From: DASUAO01 sp035763745
GTDB lineage: Bacteria; Actinomycetota; Acidimicrobiia; IMCC26256; PALSA-555
DNA: 64,000 nucleotides
Assembly: GCA_035763745.1 (NCBI GenBank)
Contig: DASUAO010000049.1
Span: 1-64,000, forward strand
Reading direction: 5' to 3'
In this document: positions 16,656 to 25,823 of the stretch, one piece after another
Layout of the letters: the number at the start of each line of letters is the position of its first letter
Numbering within the stretch: the stretch's first letter is position 1
Position numbers and translations under genes: made by a program
The notes under the pieces: generated by a model
Databases searched by the model: none
What the model was told of the DNA's origin: nothing
What the model saw: only the letters and a program-made list of their open reading frames with translations

Positions 16656-17831
16656 TCAGCAGCCGTAGAGACCAGCCGTGTTGGCCCGCAGGATCCGGTC
16701 GCGGCGCGCCGGGTCCATCCCGGCCGTGTGCTCGGTCAGCATCGCCTGGGAGTCGGGCCACGTGGAGTCCGAGTGCGGGTGGTCGTTCGCCCACAGGAGT
16801 CGGTCGTCCGCGAGCCCGACCGGATGCCCCCCTCCCTCGTCGGCCGGCCCATCGCCGACGAGCCCGAACGCGACCCAGTCGTCCTGGAACGTGAGGTACA
16901 CGTGCTCACGGAAGTACTCCGACGGCAGCCGGGACAGGGTGCCGACCTCGAGCCAGTTCCGGTGCCGGGCGTAGGCGTGGTCCGCCCGGTACATCCAGTG
17001 CGGCGCCCAGCCCGCGTCGGCCTCGACACAGACGACCCGGAGCCGCGGATGGCGCTCGAACACGCCGCCGAAGATGAGCGTGCCGAGCAGATCCTGGTTC
17101 CCGCGGATGATCCCGAGGAAGCTGTTCATCTTCGGGCCCCGATAGGCATCGCTCGCGAGCCCCCCTGCCCCGCCGGTGAGGATGTGGAACGAGATCGGGA
17201 GCCCCACGTCGACCGCGGCCTCCCAGAACTCGTCGTACGCGGGATGGTCGTAGTCCTCGCCCGCGGGGACGCCGGGGAGCATCACGCCGCGCAGCCCGAG
17301 CTCACGGATCGACGCGAGGTCGGCGATCCCGTCCTCCGGGGAGCGCATCGCGGACTGCCCCACCCCCCACAACCGGTCGGGGGCGTGCGCGCACCATGCG
17401 GCGAGCCACCGGTTGTACGCGTCGAAGCACGCCTGCTTGTAGTCGAAGTCGGGGTGGTTGCAGAGGAGCATCCCGACCGACGGGTAGAGGACCTCGGCGG
17501 CGATCCCGTCGCGATCCTGCTCGAGGAGCCGAGCGGCCGCGTCGTAGCCACCGTGGTGCAGCTCTTCCCAACGCTTCCCCTGCGAGAACCCCAGCTCGTC
17601 GGCCGGCACGCCGGCACCGGCGATCATCGAGAACGGCACCCGACCCTGGTGCGGGCTCCCAGGGTCGGTGAGCATCGTCGCGCCCATGCCGTCGAGATGG
17701 ACGAGCGTCGGGGCACGGTCGGCGAAGCGCGGGTCGATGTCGGCGTACGCCTCGGGCGGCTCGGTCACGTGCGAGTCGGCCGAGATCACCGCACCGTCGA
17801 CGCCGGGCCCGATCGCGTCGGCTCCCGTCAT
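16656..17831 (-). CDS. Amidohydrolase (amidohydrolase 2 family)
   Basis: Metal-dependent hydrolase or decarboxylase-like TIM barrel of 391 residues. The N-terminal strand carries ISADSHVTEP (metal-ligand region), a central His lies in PISFHILTGG, and the C-terminal metal site is probably LLWANDHPHSDSTWP. Members act on ring-cleavage or carboxylated compounds; the substrate is unknown. ATG 17831 overlaps the stop of the upstream SDR by four bases, so the two are coupled. Confidence 0.82.
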   Translation of the reverse strand: MTGADAIGPGVDGAVISADSHVTEPPEAYADIDPRFADRAPTLVHLDGMGATMLTDPGSPHQGRVPFSMIAGAGVPADELGFSQGKRWEELHHGGYDAAARLLEQDRDGIAAEVLYPSVGMLLCNHPDFDYKQACFDAYNRWLAAWCAHAPDRLWGVGQSAMRSPEDGIADLASIRELGLRGVMLPGVPAGEDYDHPAYDEFWEAAVDVGLPISFHILTGGAGGLASDAYRGPKMNSFLGIIRGNQDLLGTLIFGGVFERHPRLRVVCVEADAGWAPHWMYRADHAYARHRNWLEVGTLSRLPSEYFREHVYLTFQDDWVAFGLVGDGPADEGGGHPVGLADDRLLWANDHPHSDSTWPDSQAMLTEHTAGMDPARRDRILRANTAGLYGC

Positions 17832-18724
17832 CTCGCCGACTCCCCCGCGAGCATCGCGCCGAGCGCCGCGTCGACCTCGGCGATCGACGTCGGTCCGCCG
17901 TGCTCCCAGGACTGCACGTAGTGCCAACCCTCGACGAGACGTACCTCGCCGCCGCGCACGTAGAGCACGCGTCCCGTCACGGGGCACGCCTCGGTCGCGA
18001 GCCACGCCACCACCGGTGCCACGTGCGCAGGATGGAACACGTCGAACTCGGCGGGATCGTCGGGCGCCCGCACGACGTCGGCGATCCCCGCCACCTCCTC
18101 GGTCATCCGAGTTCGGGCCACCGGGACGATCGCGTTGCACCGCACGCCGTACCGGCCGAGCTCCTCGGCGAGGATCACGGTCATCGCCGCGATCCCGGCC
18201 TTCGCCGCGCCGTAGTTGCTCTGCCCCACCGCGCCCATCAGCCCCGACGTCGACGACACGTTGACCACCGCCGCGTGGACCTCGTCACCCGCCTTCGTAC
18301 GGTCCCGCCAACGCCCGGCCGCCACCCGCGTGGTGCAGAACGTGGACTTGAGGTGCCCGCGGATGACCGCATCCCACTCGTCCTCCGTCATGTTCACGAA
18401 CATCCGGTCCCGGAGGATCCCGGCGTTGTTCACGACGACGTCGAGCCCACCCCAGGCGTCGACCGCGGTCGCGACCGCGGCCTCGGCCCCCGCCATGGTC
18501 GCGACGTCGTCGTCGCTCGCGAGCACCTCGGCCCCCGCGTCCGTGAGCTCGGCGGCGATCGCGCCGACGACCGACGGGTCGTGGCCCGTGCCGTCGCGCT
18601 CGACGCCGGTGTCGTTCACGACCACCCGGGCACCTTCGGCGGCGAACAGCCGCGCGTGCTCCCGCCCCATCCCCCGTCCCGCCCCCGTGACGAGGACCCG
18701 CCGTCCCTCGAGTGCTCCGGTCAT
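17828..18724 (-). CDS. SDR, ChsB1/17-beta-HSD4-like hydroxyacyl-CoA dehydrogenase
   Basis: SDR of 298 residues. TGAGRGMG is the cofactor motif, NNAGILRDRMFVNM follows beta4, and VSSTSG with YGAAK is catalytic. The NNAGI-RDRM-x-NM-x-x-EEWDAVI pattern and the GRYGVRCNAIVPVARTRMT segment closely resemble mycobacterial ChsB1 (Rv3502c), which oxidises the 3-hydroxyacyl-CoA of the sterol side chain. ATG 18724 is the first good start. It is divergent from the Rieske oxygenase gene with a 56 bp gap. Confidence 0.8.
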   Translation of the reverse strand: MTGALEGRRVLVTGAGRGMGREHARLFAAEGARVVVNDTGVERDGTGHDPSVVGAIAAELTDAGAEVLASDDDVATMAGAEAAVATAVDAWGGLDVVVNNAGILRDRMFVNMTEDEWDAVIRGHLKSTFCTTRVAAGRWRDRTKAGDEVHAAVVNVSSTSGLMGAVGQSNYGAAKAGIAAMTVILAEELGRYGVRCNAIVPVARTRMTEEVAGIADVVRAPDDPAEFDVFHPAHVAPVVAWLATEACPVTGRVLYVRGGEVRLVEGWHYVQSWEHGGPTSIAEVDAALGAMLAGESAR

Positions 18725-18780
18725 GACGCGCAGCCTAGGAGCCCTGCCGCGCGGCGGCTCCACCTCGTAGCATTCGCGCC

Positions 18781-20160
18781 GTGACGACGATCCGCGACGC
18801 CGCACCCGGCGGTCCGGCATTCACCGGCGAGCACACCGACGACGCGCCGGTCGGGTCCACGATCGGTCCCGTCGAGCCCCGCCGTACCCCCGTGCGGGTG
18901 CCGGCAGAGCGCTACACGTCGCCCGAGTGGGCGGCGCGAGAGGCCGAGCTCCTGTGGCCACGCGTCTGGCAGGTCGCCTGCACCGTCGACCACGTGCGCG
19001 CGCCGGGCGACTGGTTCGAGTACACGTGCGGCCCGCTGTCGGTCCTCGTCGTCCGGGACGGCGACGGCGCCCTGCGCGCCTTCCAGAACGTCTGCCTCCA
19101 CCGCGGCAACGAGCTCGCCAGCGGCTGCGGCACGAACCGGACCGAGATCCGCTGCAAGTACCACCGGTGGTGCTGGAACCTCGACGGCACGCTGCGCGAG
19201 GTGCCGTCGCGTCGGGGCTTCGGCGTGATCCGGAACGAGGAGTACGGGCTCGTACCCGTGCAGGTCGACACCTGGGGCCCGCTCGTGTTCGTGAACCTCG
19301 ATCTCGACGCCGAACCGCTCGCTGCGTTCCTGGCGCCGGTGCCCGCCGAGACGGCCTGGCTCCGGACCGACGAGTACGTCGGGCAGGCGATCGTCACGAT
19401 CCCGCTGCCGTGCAATTGGAAGACCGGCATCGACGCGTTCAGCGAGACGTACCACGTGCAGGGGATCCACCGGCAGATGATCCCGTCGACCGACGACGTG
19501 AACGGCCCCCAGGAGGTCTGGGACCGCCACGGCCACCTCAACCAGCCGTACGGGATCCCGAGCCCACGCCTGCGCGACGGCGCGAGCGACCAGGAGATCT
19601 GGGAGTCGTTCGTGGCGACCCAGGGCGAGCGGGTCGGTCGCCCCGGGAGCGAGGACCCCGGCCCGGTCCCGGAGCGTCGCGACGGGGAGTCGGTGCGCGA
19701 CCTCCTCGCCCGGCTCATCCGCGAGCGGGCTGCGACGAACGGCGTCGACCTCGCGCCGTTCACGGACGCGCAGGTCACCGACCTGCACCAGTTCAACTGC
19801 TTCCCGAACATCTCACCGGTCTTCCTCGTGGAGAGCCTGGCCTGCGTGCGTACCCGACCGGGGACGACGCCCGACGACTGCTTCCTCGACCTGATCTTCT
19901 GCTCGCGCGCCCCGTCGGATCGGGATCCACACGACGCAGAGCGGGCACGGCCGGTCGACGTGACCCTCGATCCGGCCACGGCCGACGTCGGCGCGGTGTT
20001 CAACCAGGACATCGCCAACCTCATGCGCGCCCAACGGGGGCTGCACCAGCCCGGCTTCACGCACCTGTCCCTCTCGCGGGAGGAGATGCGCATCGAGCGC
20101 CTCCACCACAACCTCGAGCGCTACCTCGGGATCACCGAGACCGAGCTCACCGGCGGCTGA
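18781..20160 (+). CDS. Rieske non-heme iron oxygenase, alpha subunit
   Basis: Ring-hydroxylating-type oxygenase of 459 residues. The Rieske [2Fe-2S] ligands are CLHRG near residue 105 and CKYHRW near 125. The mononuclear iron site is ETYHVQGIH near 223-231, with an Asp expected later. Reductase and ferredoxin partners are not adjacent. It is not close to the sterol hydroxylase KshA by eye; the substrate is unknown. Start GTG 18781. A copy of the hairpin repeat lies downstream between this gene and the convergent alcohol dehydrogenase. Confidence 0.83.
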   Translation: MTTIRDAAPGGPAFTGEHTDDAPVGSTIGPVEPRRTPVRVPAERYTSPEWAAREAELLWPRVWQVACTVDHVRAPGDWFEYTCGPLSVLVVRDGDGALRAFQNVCLHRGNELASGCGTNRTEIRCKYHRWCWNLDGTLREVPSRRGFGVIRNEEYGLVPVQVDTWGPLVFVNLDLDAEPLAAFLAPVPAETAWLRTDEYVGQAIVTIPLPCNWKTGIDAFSETYHVQGIHRQMIPSTDDVNGPQEVWDRHGHLNQPYGIPSPRLRDGASDQEIWESFVATQGERVGRPGSEDPGPVPERRDGESVRDLLARLIRERAATNGVDLAPFTDAQVTDLHQFNCFPNISPVFLVESLACVRTRPGTTPDDCFLDLIFCSRAPSDRDPHDAERARPVDVTLDPATADVGAVFNQDIANLMRAQRGLHQPGFTHLSLSREEMRIERLHHNLERYLGITETELTGG

Positions 20161-20181
20161 CCCATCCCCCCACGCCCGCGT

Positions 20182-20224
20182 GTTGATGCGTCTCTCACCC
20201 GCCTATGGCGGGGTGAGAGACGCA
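20182..20224 (-). repeat. 43-bp palindromic hairpin repeat, copy 2 (inverted)
   Basis: Same element as at 9926 but in reverse orientation, with the tail GTTGAT on the left. Relative to copy 1, the stem has C changed to T on one arm and G changed to A on the other, keeping the pair. It lies between convergent stop codons. Confidence 0.85.
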
Positions 20225-20267
20225 CGTCCGAGAACACTGGGCCCAGCAGGTCCAGCCGGGGCCCGAG

Positions 20268-21365
20268 TCACGTCCCGTGCACGAGGCTCACGTGCACCGA
20301 GTCGCGGCCGGGGATCGCCCGGGCCAGCAGGCCGATCCCTTCGTCCAGGGTGTCGAGCGTCACGACGTCACCCACGAGCGCGCTCCGGTCGAAGCGGTCG
20401 GCCGCGAGCAGGTGGACGGCGACCGTCATCGACGCCGGGGTGAAGCCGGCACCCCCGACCAGGGTGAGCTGGCGGAGCACCACGAGGTCGGTGATGAGGC
20501 CCTCCACGGGCTCGAAGTGCTTGAGCCCGGCGAGGAGGACCGTCCCCCGCGTCTTGACCATCGCGACGGCGAGCGGGATCGTCGACGTCGCGACGGCGGC
20601 GACGTCCATCACGACGTCGGCCATGCGACCGCCGGTGAGCTCGCCCACGCGCGCGACCGCGTCCTCCGACTCCACGTCGATCGTCGCGTCGGCACCGAGG
20701 GCGCGGGCCGCCTCGAATCTCGCACCGTCGGCTCCGGTGCCGGTGACGATCACCGTGGTCGCGCCGGCCGCCCGGGCCGCGACGGCGCAGGCAAGACCCT
20801 GGTGCCCCGGGCCCTCGACCACCACCGTGTCGCCCAGGGCCACGCCGGCGCGCGCGACCCAGTGCACCGCGTTCGCCATCGGCTCGAACATCGTGAGCTC
20901 CGCCGCCGGCACGTCGTCGGGGACACGGTGGAGGTTGGTCCGCGGCAGCAGCGCCATCTTCTCGGCGTACCCGCCCCAGCACCCGCTGTCGCGGTCGAGC
21001 CCGAGCGTGTAGCCGTACACCTGCATCGACGTGCAGTCCGGGTCACCCGACCGGCACGCTGCGCATCGTCCGCAGCGCAGGATCTCGTCGACGCAGACCC
21101 GATCGCCCTCGTCGAGACCCCACGCCCTCCTCGCCCCGGACGTGATCGCCTCGATCCGGCCCACGATCTCGTGCCCGGGTACGACCGGGAACGTCTCGCC
21201 CGGGACCCCCACTCCACCGTGGAGCTGGCCCAGGTCGCTGCCGCAGAGCCCGACGGCTTCGACCCGGAGCACCGCACCGTCCACGGGCGGCGTCGGCTCG
21301 GGGAGGTCCCGCACATCCCAGCTCCCGTCGCCGGTGAACACGCCGGCCCGTACCGTTCCCGCCAT
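20268..21365 (-). CDS. Zinc-dependent alcohol dehydrogenase (MDR family)
   Basis: Medium-chain dehydrogenase of 365 residues. GLCGSDLGQLHG holds the first catalytic-zinc Cys and GHEIVG the His-Glu pair. The structural zinc loop is C-x2-C-x2-C-x7-C in CGRCAACRSGDPDC. The Rossmann region starts near GDTVVVEGPG (Gly motif altered to GPGHQG). ATG 21365, six bases after GGGAGG, is preferred over GTG 21368; either overlaps the dioxygenase stop. The substrate is unknown. Confidence 0.84.
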   Translation of the reverse strand: MAGTVRAGVFTGDGSWDVRDLPEPTPPVDGAVLRVEAVGLCGSDLGQLHGGVGVPGETFPVVPGHEIVGRIEAITSGARRAWGLDEGDRVCVDEILRCGRCAACRSGDPDCTSMQVYGYTLGLDRDSGCWGGYAEKMALLPRTNLHRVPDDVPAAELTMFEPMANAVHWVARAGVALGDTVVVEGPGHQGLACAVAARAAGATTVIVTGTGADGARFEAARALGADATIDVESEDAVARVGELTGGRMADVVMDVAAVATSTIPLAVAMVKTRGTVLLAGLKHFEPVEGLITDLVVLRQLTLVGGAGFTPASMTVAVHLLAADRFDRSALVGDVVTLDTLDEGIGLLARAIPGRDSVHVSLVHGT

Positions 21366-22249
21366 CACGCGCCTCCCGACTCGATCGTGGGCGCCGAGAC
21401 CGCGACCGGCCGGCCCTCGCGCCGCACCGGCATCCAGACGTAGGGTGACGCGTCCTCGCCCGTCGCGGCGGCCGCCTGCACGTCGTCGGGCATCTCGCCC
21501 ATCACGTCGGATTGCTCCCGCATCCGCGCGTAGGTGTGGTCGATCGTCCCGGCGCGCGCGTAGTGGTAGACCATCGCCGCCCGTCGACCCTCGGACACGT
21601 TGTCGGTGGAGCGGTGCATCAGGTGACTGTGGAACAGGAGCACGTCACCGGCACGCATCAGCACCTGCTCCGCGCCCGAGAAGTCCACGTCGACGATCTC
21701 GGTGTACCCGAGGTTCGCGTCGGGTCGACGGTCGGGAACATGCTCGTGCACGGGTTCCCGGTGCGACCCGGGCAGCACCGACAGTGGACCGTTGGTCGGC
21801 GTCGCGTCGGTGACCGCCACCCACACCCCCACCTGCTCCGGTGGATCGAAGGGGAAGTACAAGGCGTCCTGATGCCACGGCTGGCCGATCGCCTCGGGGT
21901 TCTTGAAGATGAATTGCGAGAGGAAGCAGTCGATGTCGGGACCCAAGAGGTCGCCGATCGCCGCGGTCAGCCGCTCGTCGCGCGCGAACGGTCCGAACTG
22001 CGGATCCCAGTCGTGCAGGATGAAGATCTTCGAGACCCGGTCCTCCGGGTGGACTGCGTTCGACCACGGGTTGCGCTCCGGGTCGACGAGCGAGGGCCGG
22101 ATCGACTCGCCGGCGGCGGCACGGCGGCACAGCTCCACCGCCCGCGCCTCCATCACCCGACACGTCTCGGCGTCGACGAAGCCCGGGAGGACGAGGAAGC
22201 CGTCCCGGTCCCAGGCCTCGCGCTGGGCCGGCGTGATCACCCCGGTCAC
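21365..22249 (-). CDS. Phytanoyl-CoA dioxygenase (PhyH) family protein
   Basis: Fe(II)/2-oxoglutarate oxygenase of 294 residues. The iron triad is WHQDALYF (HxD) near residue 125 and the distal His of LMHRSTDN near 210; RRAAMVYHYAR probably supplies the 2-oxoglutarate-binding Arg. Family members hydroxylate acyl-CoAs or small acids. Start GTG 22249 is chosen because GGGAGG lies five bases upstream; GTG 22270 is a longer alternative. It overlaps the alcohol dehydrogenase start, so the two likely act together. Confidence 0.83.
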   Translation of the reverse strand: MTGVITPAQREAWDRDGFLVLPGFVDAETCRVMEARAVELCRRAAAGESIRPSLVDPERNPWSNAVHPEDRVSKIFILHDWDPQFGPFARDERLTAAIGDLLGPDIDCFLSQFIFKNPEAIGQPWHQDALYFPFDPPEQVGVWVAVTDATPTNGPLSVLPGSHREPVHEHVPDRRPDANLGYTEIVDVDFSGAEQVLMRAGDVLLFHSHLMHRSTDNVSEGRRAAMVYHYARAGTIDHTYARMREQSDVMGEMPDDVQAAAATGEDASPYVWMPVRREGRPVAVSAPTIESGGA

Positions 22250-22322
22250 TGTCGCCTCCCGCTCGTACACTCACGGCCGGTGGGGATCATGGCACTTCGT
22301 CGACGGACCACCGGCGCCTGAC

Positions 22323-23261
22323 GTGCGGGCGGTCCGGAGCACCGAGCGGGGCGTGCAGGTCGTCGAGGTCGCCGACCCGGAGCCCGACCCCGGGTCGGTC
22401 CGCCTCGAGGTCGCCTCGGCGAGCATCTGCGGCTCGGACCTCCACCTGCTGGAGCTCGGGCCGATGCCGGTCACCCTGGGTCACGAGTTCGCAGGAACCC
22501 TTCCCGACGGCACCGCGGTCGCCGTGAACCCCAACGTCCCGTGCGGGACGTGCGACCAGTGCGTCGCCGGCTCCGGCCACCGGTGCCGGACCGGCACCCA
22601 ACGGATCCTCGGCATCGCCGCCGACGGCGGGATGGCGGAGGCGGTCGACGTTCCCCGCGGCTCGCTCGTCGCGCTTCCCCCTGGCCTTCCGCCCGGTGAA
22701 GCCTGCCTGGTGGAGCCGCTCGGGGTCGCCACCCACGGTGTGCGCCTCGCAGCCCTCGCGAGCGGCCAGCGGGCCGCGGTCGTCGGTGCCGGCGCGATCG
22801 GCCTGGCCGCCGTCGTCGCGGCGCGCGCCGTCGTCGACGACGTCGGCGTGGTCGCGCGCCATCCCGCGCAACGCGAGGCGGCCGAGCGCCTCGGCGGTCG
22901 CTCGCTGCAGGGCGAGTACGACGTCGTGTTCGAGTGCGCCGGCACGGAGCAGGCCCTCGCGCAGGCGGCCGACCTCTGCCGACCCGGCGGGCTGATCCTG
23001 TTCCTCAGCACGCACTGGGCACCGGTCCCGATCCCGGGGATCCCCGCGTCGATGAAGGAGCTCGACTTCCGGTGGTCGTTCACCTACGGCGACCACGACC
23101 ACGGCCACGACCTCGACGACGCTGCGAACCTCCTCGCCGGGGAGTCCGAGATCGCCGCGACGTTGATCTCGCACCGCTTCCCGCTCGCGGACGCCGTCGA
23201 GGCGTTCCGCGTCGCCGCCGACCGCCGGGGCGGCGCGATCAAGGTCGTGCTCGAGCCGTGA
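22323..23261 (+). CDS. Zinc-type alcohol dehydrogenase-like protein
   Basis: MDR-family protein of 312 residues, somewhat short. ASICGSDLHLLE contains the zinc Cys and GHEFAG the His-Glu pair. CGTCDQCVAGSGHRC is the structural-zinc loop, and VVGAGAIGLAAVVAAR is the Rossmann turn. GTG 22323 is the first plausible start; the Shine-Dalgarno is weak. It begins a three-gene plus-strand unit with two SDRs. Confidence 0.8.
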   Translation: MRAVRSTERGVQVVEVADPEPDPGSVRLEVASASICGSDLHLLELGPMPVTLGHEFAGTLPDGTAVAVNPNVPCGTCDQCVAGSGHRCRTGTQRILGIAADGGMAEAVDVPRGSLVALPPGLPPGEACLVEPLGVATHGVRLAALASGQRAAVVGAGAIGLAAVVAARAVVDDVGVVARHPAQREAAERLGGRSLQGEYDVVFECAGTEQALAQAADLCRPGGLILFLSTHWAPVPIPGIPASMKELDFRWSFTYGDHDHGHDLDDAANLLAGESEIAATLISHRFPLADAVEAFRVAADRRGGAIKVVLEP

Positions 23262-23271
23262 CGATCCTGTC

Positions 23272-24168
23272 GTGACCCCTGCGCCGGGCTCCCCGCCCGA
23301 GGACGGCCCTCCGGTGGACTCCCCGTCGGTGGATCTGGGCCTCGCCGGCCGCCCCGCAATGGTGACCGGCGCCGCGGCAGGTATCGGTCGCGCGACCGCG
23401 ATCTGGCTGTCGCGCGCGGGATGTCGGGTGGCTCTGGTCGACCGCGACGCCGAACGGCTCGAGCAGACGGTCGAGGAGCTGCGCGCCGACGCTGCGGAGT
23501 GCACGGGCATCGTCGCTGACCTCCGTGACGAAGGAGCCCCGGAACGGGCGGTCGATGCCACGGTGGACGCGTTCGGGCACGTCGCGATCGCCGTGAACAA
23601 CGTCGGGATGCTCGCCGGCCATCAGCCGGCACCGTTCCTCGACCAGGGCGACGCCGAGCTGCGCGACATCGTCGAGCAGAACCTGCTGCTCACGGCGCGC
23701 TGCTGCCGCGCCGAGGGACGTTCGATGGTGCACCATCAGGTCCCAGGCGTGATCCTCAACGTCACGTCGGGCGAGTCGACCCGACCCGCGCTCGACCTCG
23801 CGGCGTACGGTGCGGCGAAGTCGGCGATCAACCACCTGACCCAGACGCTCGCCACGGAGCTGGGGCCGAGCGGCATCCGTGTGAACGCCGTCGCGCCCGG
23901 CACGACGCTCACCGAGGTCGTCCGCGCCGCGCTCTCCGACGAGTACGTCGCCGAGCTCACGGCCACGATCCCGCTCCTCCGCATGACCGAGCCCGACGAC
24001 CTCGCCCGCCTCGTCGTGGCGCTCGCGTCCGACCTGGGTCGCGCGGTCACGGGCCAGCTCGTGCTCGCCGACAACGGTGCGCACCTTTCTCGCAACCGAC
24101 CGCCGCGCGAGCGTCCAACTCGCACGAGCCCGGCCCCCGACGGTCGGACGCAGGAGGAGCGACGATGA
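23272..24168 (+). CDS. Short-chain dehydrogenase/reductase
   Basis: SDR of 298 residues with a Pro-rich leader of about 20 residues before LAGRPAMVTGAAAGIG. NNVG replaces NNAG; TSGES and YGAAK form the active site. The C-terminal 30 residues are Arg- and Pro-rich and unlike usual SDR ends. The stop overlaps the next SDR start by four bases. Start GTG 23272, ten bases after the preceding gene. Confidence 0.8.
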   Translation: MTPAPGSPPEDGPPVDSPSVDLGLAGRPAMVTGAAAGIGRATAIWLSRAGCRVALVDRDAERLEQTVEELRADAAECTGIVADLRDEGAPERAVDATVDAFGHVAIAVNNVGMLAGHQPAPFLDQGDAELRDIVEQNLLLTARCCRAEGRSMVHHQVPGVILNVTSGESTRPALDLAAYGAAKSAINHLTQTLATELGPSGIRVNAVAPGTTLTEVVRAALSDEYVAELTATIPLLRMTEPDDLARLVVALASDLGRAVTGQLVLADNGAHLSRNRPPRERPTRTSPAPDGRTQEERR

Positions 24169-24914
24169 CGAGACGTTTCGAGGGCAAGGTCGCGCTCGTG
24201 ACCGGTGGCGCGGGAGGTGTCGGCGCGGCGAGCGCGCGACACCTCGCCGGTGAAGGCGCGCACGTGATCGTCGCCGACATCGCCGACGAAGCCGCGCGCG
24301 CCGTCGCCGAGCAGATCGGCGGGCAGCACACCGCGCTGGACGTCGGGGACCCCAACGCGTGGTCCCTGCTCGTGGCCAGAGCGGCCGAGGATCGTGGGAT
24401 CGATCTCGCCCACCTCAACGCGGGGATCCTCGCAGCAGCCGTTCCCGAGCCGTTCCTCGACACACCGGTCGAGCGACTGCACCAGATGGAGCGGGTGAAC
24501 CTCGACGGAGTGGTGCTCGGGATCCACGCGCTCGCGCCACTCATGCTCGCTCGCGGTGGCGGATCGATCGTCGCGACCGCGTCTGTCGCCGGCCTCCTGC
24601 CCTATGGAGGCGATCCGATGTACGCCGCGACCAAGCACGGGATCATCGGCTTCGTCCGCAGCGTGGCGCCGCAGCTCGGGCGGGACGGCGTCCGCGTGCA
24701 CGCGATCTGCCCGGGGGGGATCGACACCGCGATGGTCTCCGAACGCCAGAAGGAGACGATGAGCATGGCGGGGCAGCCCGTCCTCGACCCGGCCGAAGTC
24801 GCCGCGGCGGTCGCAGACCTGCTCGCGCGCGATCGCGGCGGTGTGGTGCAGACGATCGTCAAGGGGCAGGGCGTCGAGGACGTGGAGACCCCGCGGACGC
24901 TCGGCTTCGGCTAG
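24165..24914 (+). CDS. Short-chain dehydrogenase/reductase
   Basis: SDR of 249 residues. TGGAGGVG binds the cofactor, LNAG replaces NNAG, TASVAG and YAATK form the active site, and CPGGIDTAM follows beta6. ATG 24165 overlaps the previous SDR stop (ATGA) and is preceded by GGAGG. Its TAG shares the palindrome CTAG with the stop of the convergent hydratase. Confidence 0.84.
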   Translation: MTRRFEGKVALVTGGAGGVGAASARHLAGEGAHVIVADIADEAARAVAEQIGGQHTALDVGDPNAWSLLVARAAEDRGIDLAHLNAGILAAAVPEPFLDTPVERLHQMERVNLDGVVLGIHALAPLMLARGGGSIVATASVAGLLPYGGDPMYAATKHGIIGFVRSVAPQLGRDGVRVHAICPGGIDTAMVSERQKETMSMAGQPVLDPAEVAAAVADLLARDRGGVVQTIVKGQGVEDVETPRTLGFG

Positions 24915-25786
24915 CGCCCGCTCGGCGCGACCTCGACGCGCCCGCGGTCGAGCACGACGTCACCGCGGTGCGTCGTGGTGACGAACGACGCGCCACCGCC
25001 GTCGGCATCGGCCCAGACGGCGGTCTCGAGGGTGTCGCCGGGATGGGCCGGAGCGGCGAAGCGGCCTTCGATCGCTCGCATCCGGGCCGGGTCACCGTCG
25101 CACACCGCCTCGAGCAGCGCGCGCCCCGCGAACCCCAGCGTCCCCAGCCCCATGAGAATCGGGCGATCGAAGCCCGCCGCACGGGCGAACCGCGGATCCG
25201 AGTGGATCCGGTTGTGGTCACCGGACGCGAGACGGTAGAGCAGCGTCTGGGTCGGGGTCGTCTCGTGGGCGACGACGCGATCGGGCGCGCGATCCGGCTG
25301 GGGCTTCGGCTGAGGCTGGACCGACTTGTCACGGTGCTCGTCGTCGAACCCACCGAGACCGCGCAGGAAGAACGAGGTGCGGGTCCAGAACCGGGGTTCC
25401 CCGCTCGCGGCGTCCACCGCGTCCCATTCGGTCACCACGAGCGCGCCCGAACCCTTGTCGCGCACGTCGGCGATCCGGCCCGACACGAGCACCGATCCCT
25501 CGACGGGGATCGGCCCGGCGAGCTCGATCCGCTGCTCGCCGTGCACGATGCTCTCCATCGGCACCTCGCCGAAGTCGTCGAACGAGAACCCGGGACCGGC
25601 GATGCCGACCTTGACCGCGAAGGTCGGCAACACCTCCAGGTCGATGCCCTCGGAGTTCTCGGTGACGAACCGGAGATCATCCCATCCGCAGCCGATCGCG
25701 AGCGCGTAGAGCATCACGTCGTCGCGGGACCAGGACTTCTCCCAGGGCCCGTACTCCCGACCGACGATGCCGAGGTCCACTGCCAT
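24911..25786 (-). CDS. Double hot-dog MaoC-type enoyl-CoA hydratase 2 (ChsH3-like)
   Basis: Protein of 291 residues with two hot-dog domains. The C-terminal one holds the hydratase-2 motif in YRLASGDHNRIHSDP (Asp and His) followed by AAGFDRPILMG. The N-terminal one is degenerate. It aligns well with mycobacterial Rv3538-type hydratases (ChsH3) of sterol side-chain beta-oxidation, including VLPTF and RDKGSGALV. It would hydrate a trans-2-enoyl-CoA. ATG 25786 is used; ATG 25795 is possible. It is divergent from the thioesterase at 25824. Confidence 0.8.
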   Translation of the reverse strand: MAVDLGIVGREYGPWEKSWSRDDVMLYALAIGCGWDDLRFVTENSEGIDLEVLPTFAVKVGIAGPGFSFDDFGEVPMESIVHGEQRIELAGPIPVEGSVLVSGRIADVRDKGSGALVVTEWDAVDAASGEPRFWTRTSFFLRGLGGFDDEHRDKSVQPQPKPQPDRAPDRVVAHETTPTQTLLYRLASGDHNRIHSDPRFARAAGFDRPILMGLGTLGFAGRALLEAVCDGDPARMRAIEGRFAAPAHPGDTLETAVWADADGGGASFVTTTHRGDVVLDRGRVEVAPSGR

Positions 25787-25823
25787 CGCACGCATGCTAG
25801 AGCCGCCGCTTAGGCTCACTGCT

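Noticed and set aside
18781..20160. Rieske oxygenase as KshA (3-ketosteroid 9-alpha-hydroxylase)
   Set aside because: The Rieske and catalytic regions do not follow the KshA pattern recalled from mycobacteria, so only the general family is called.
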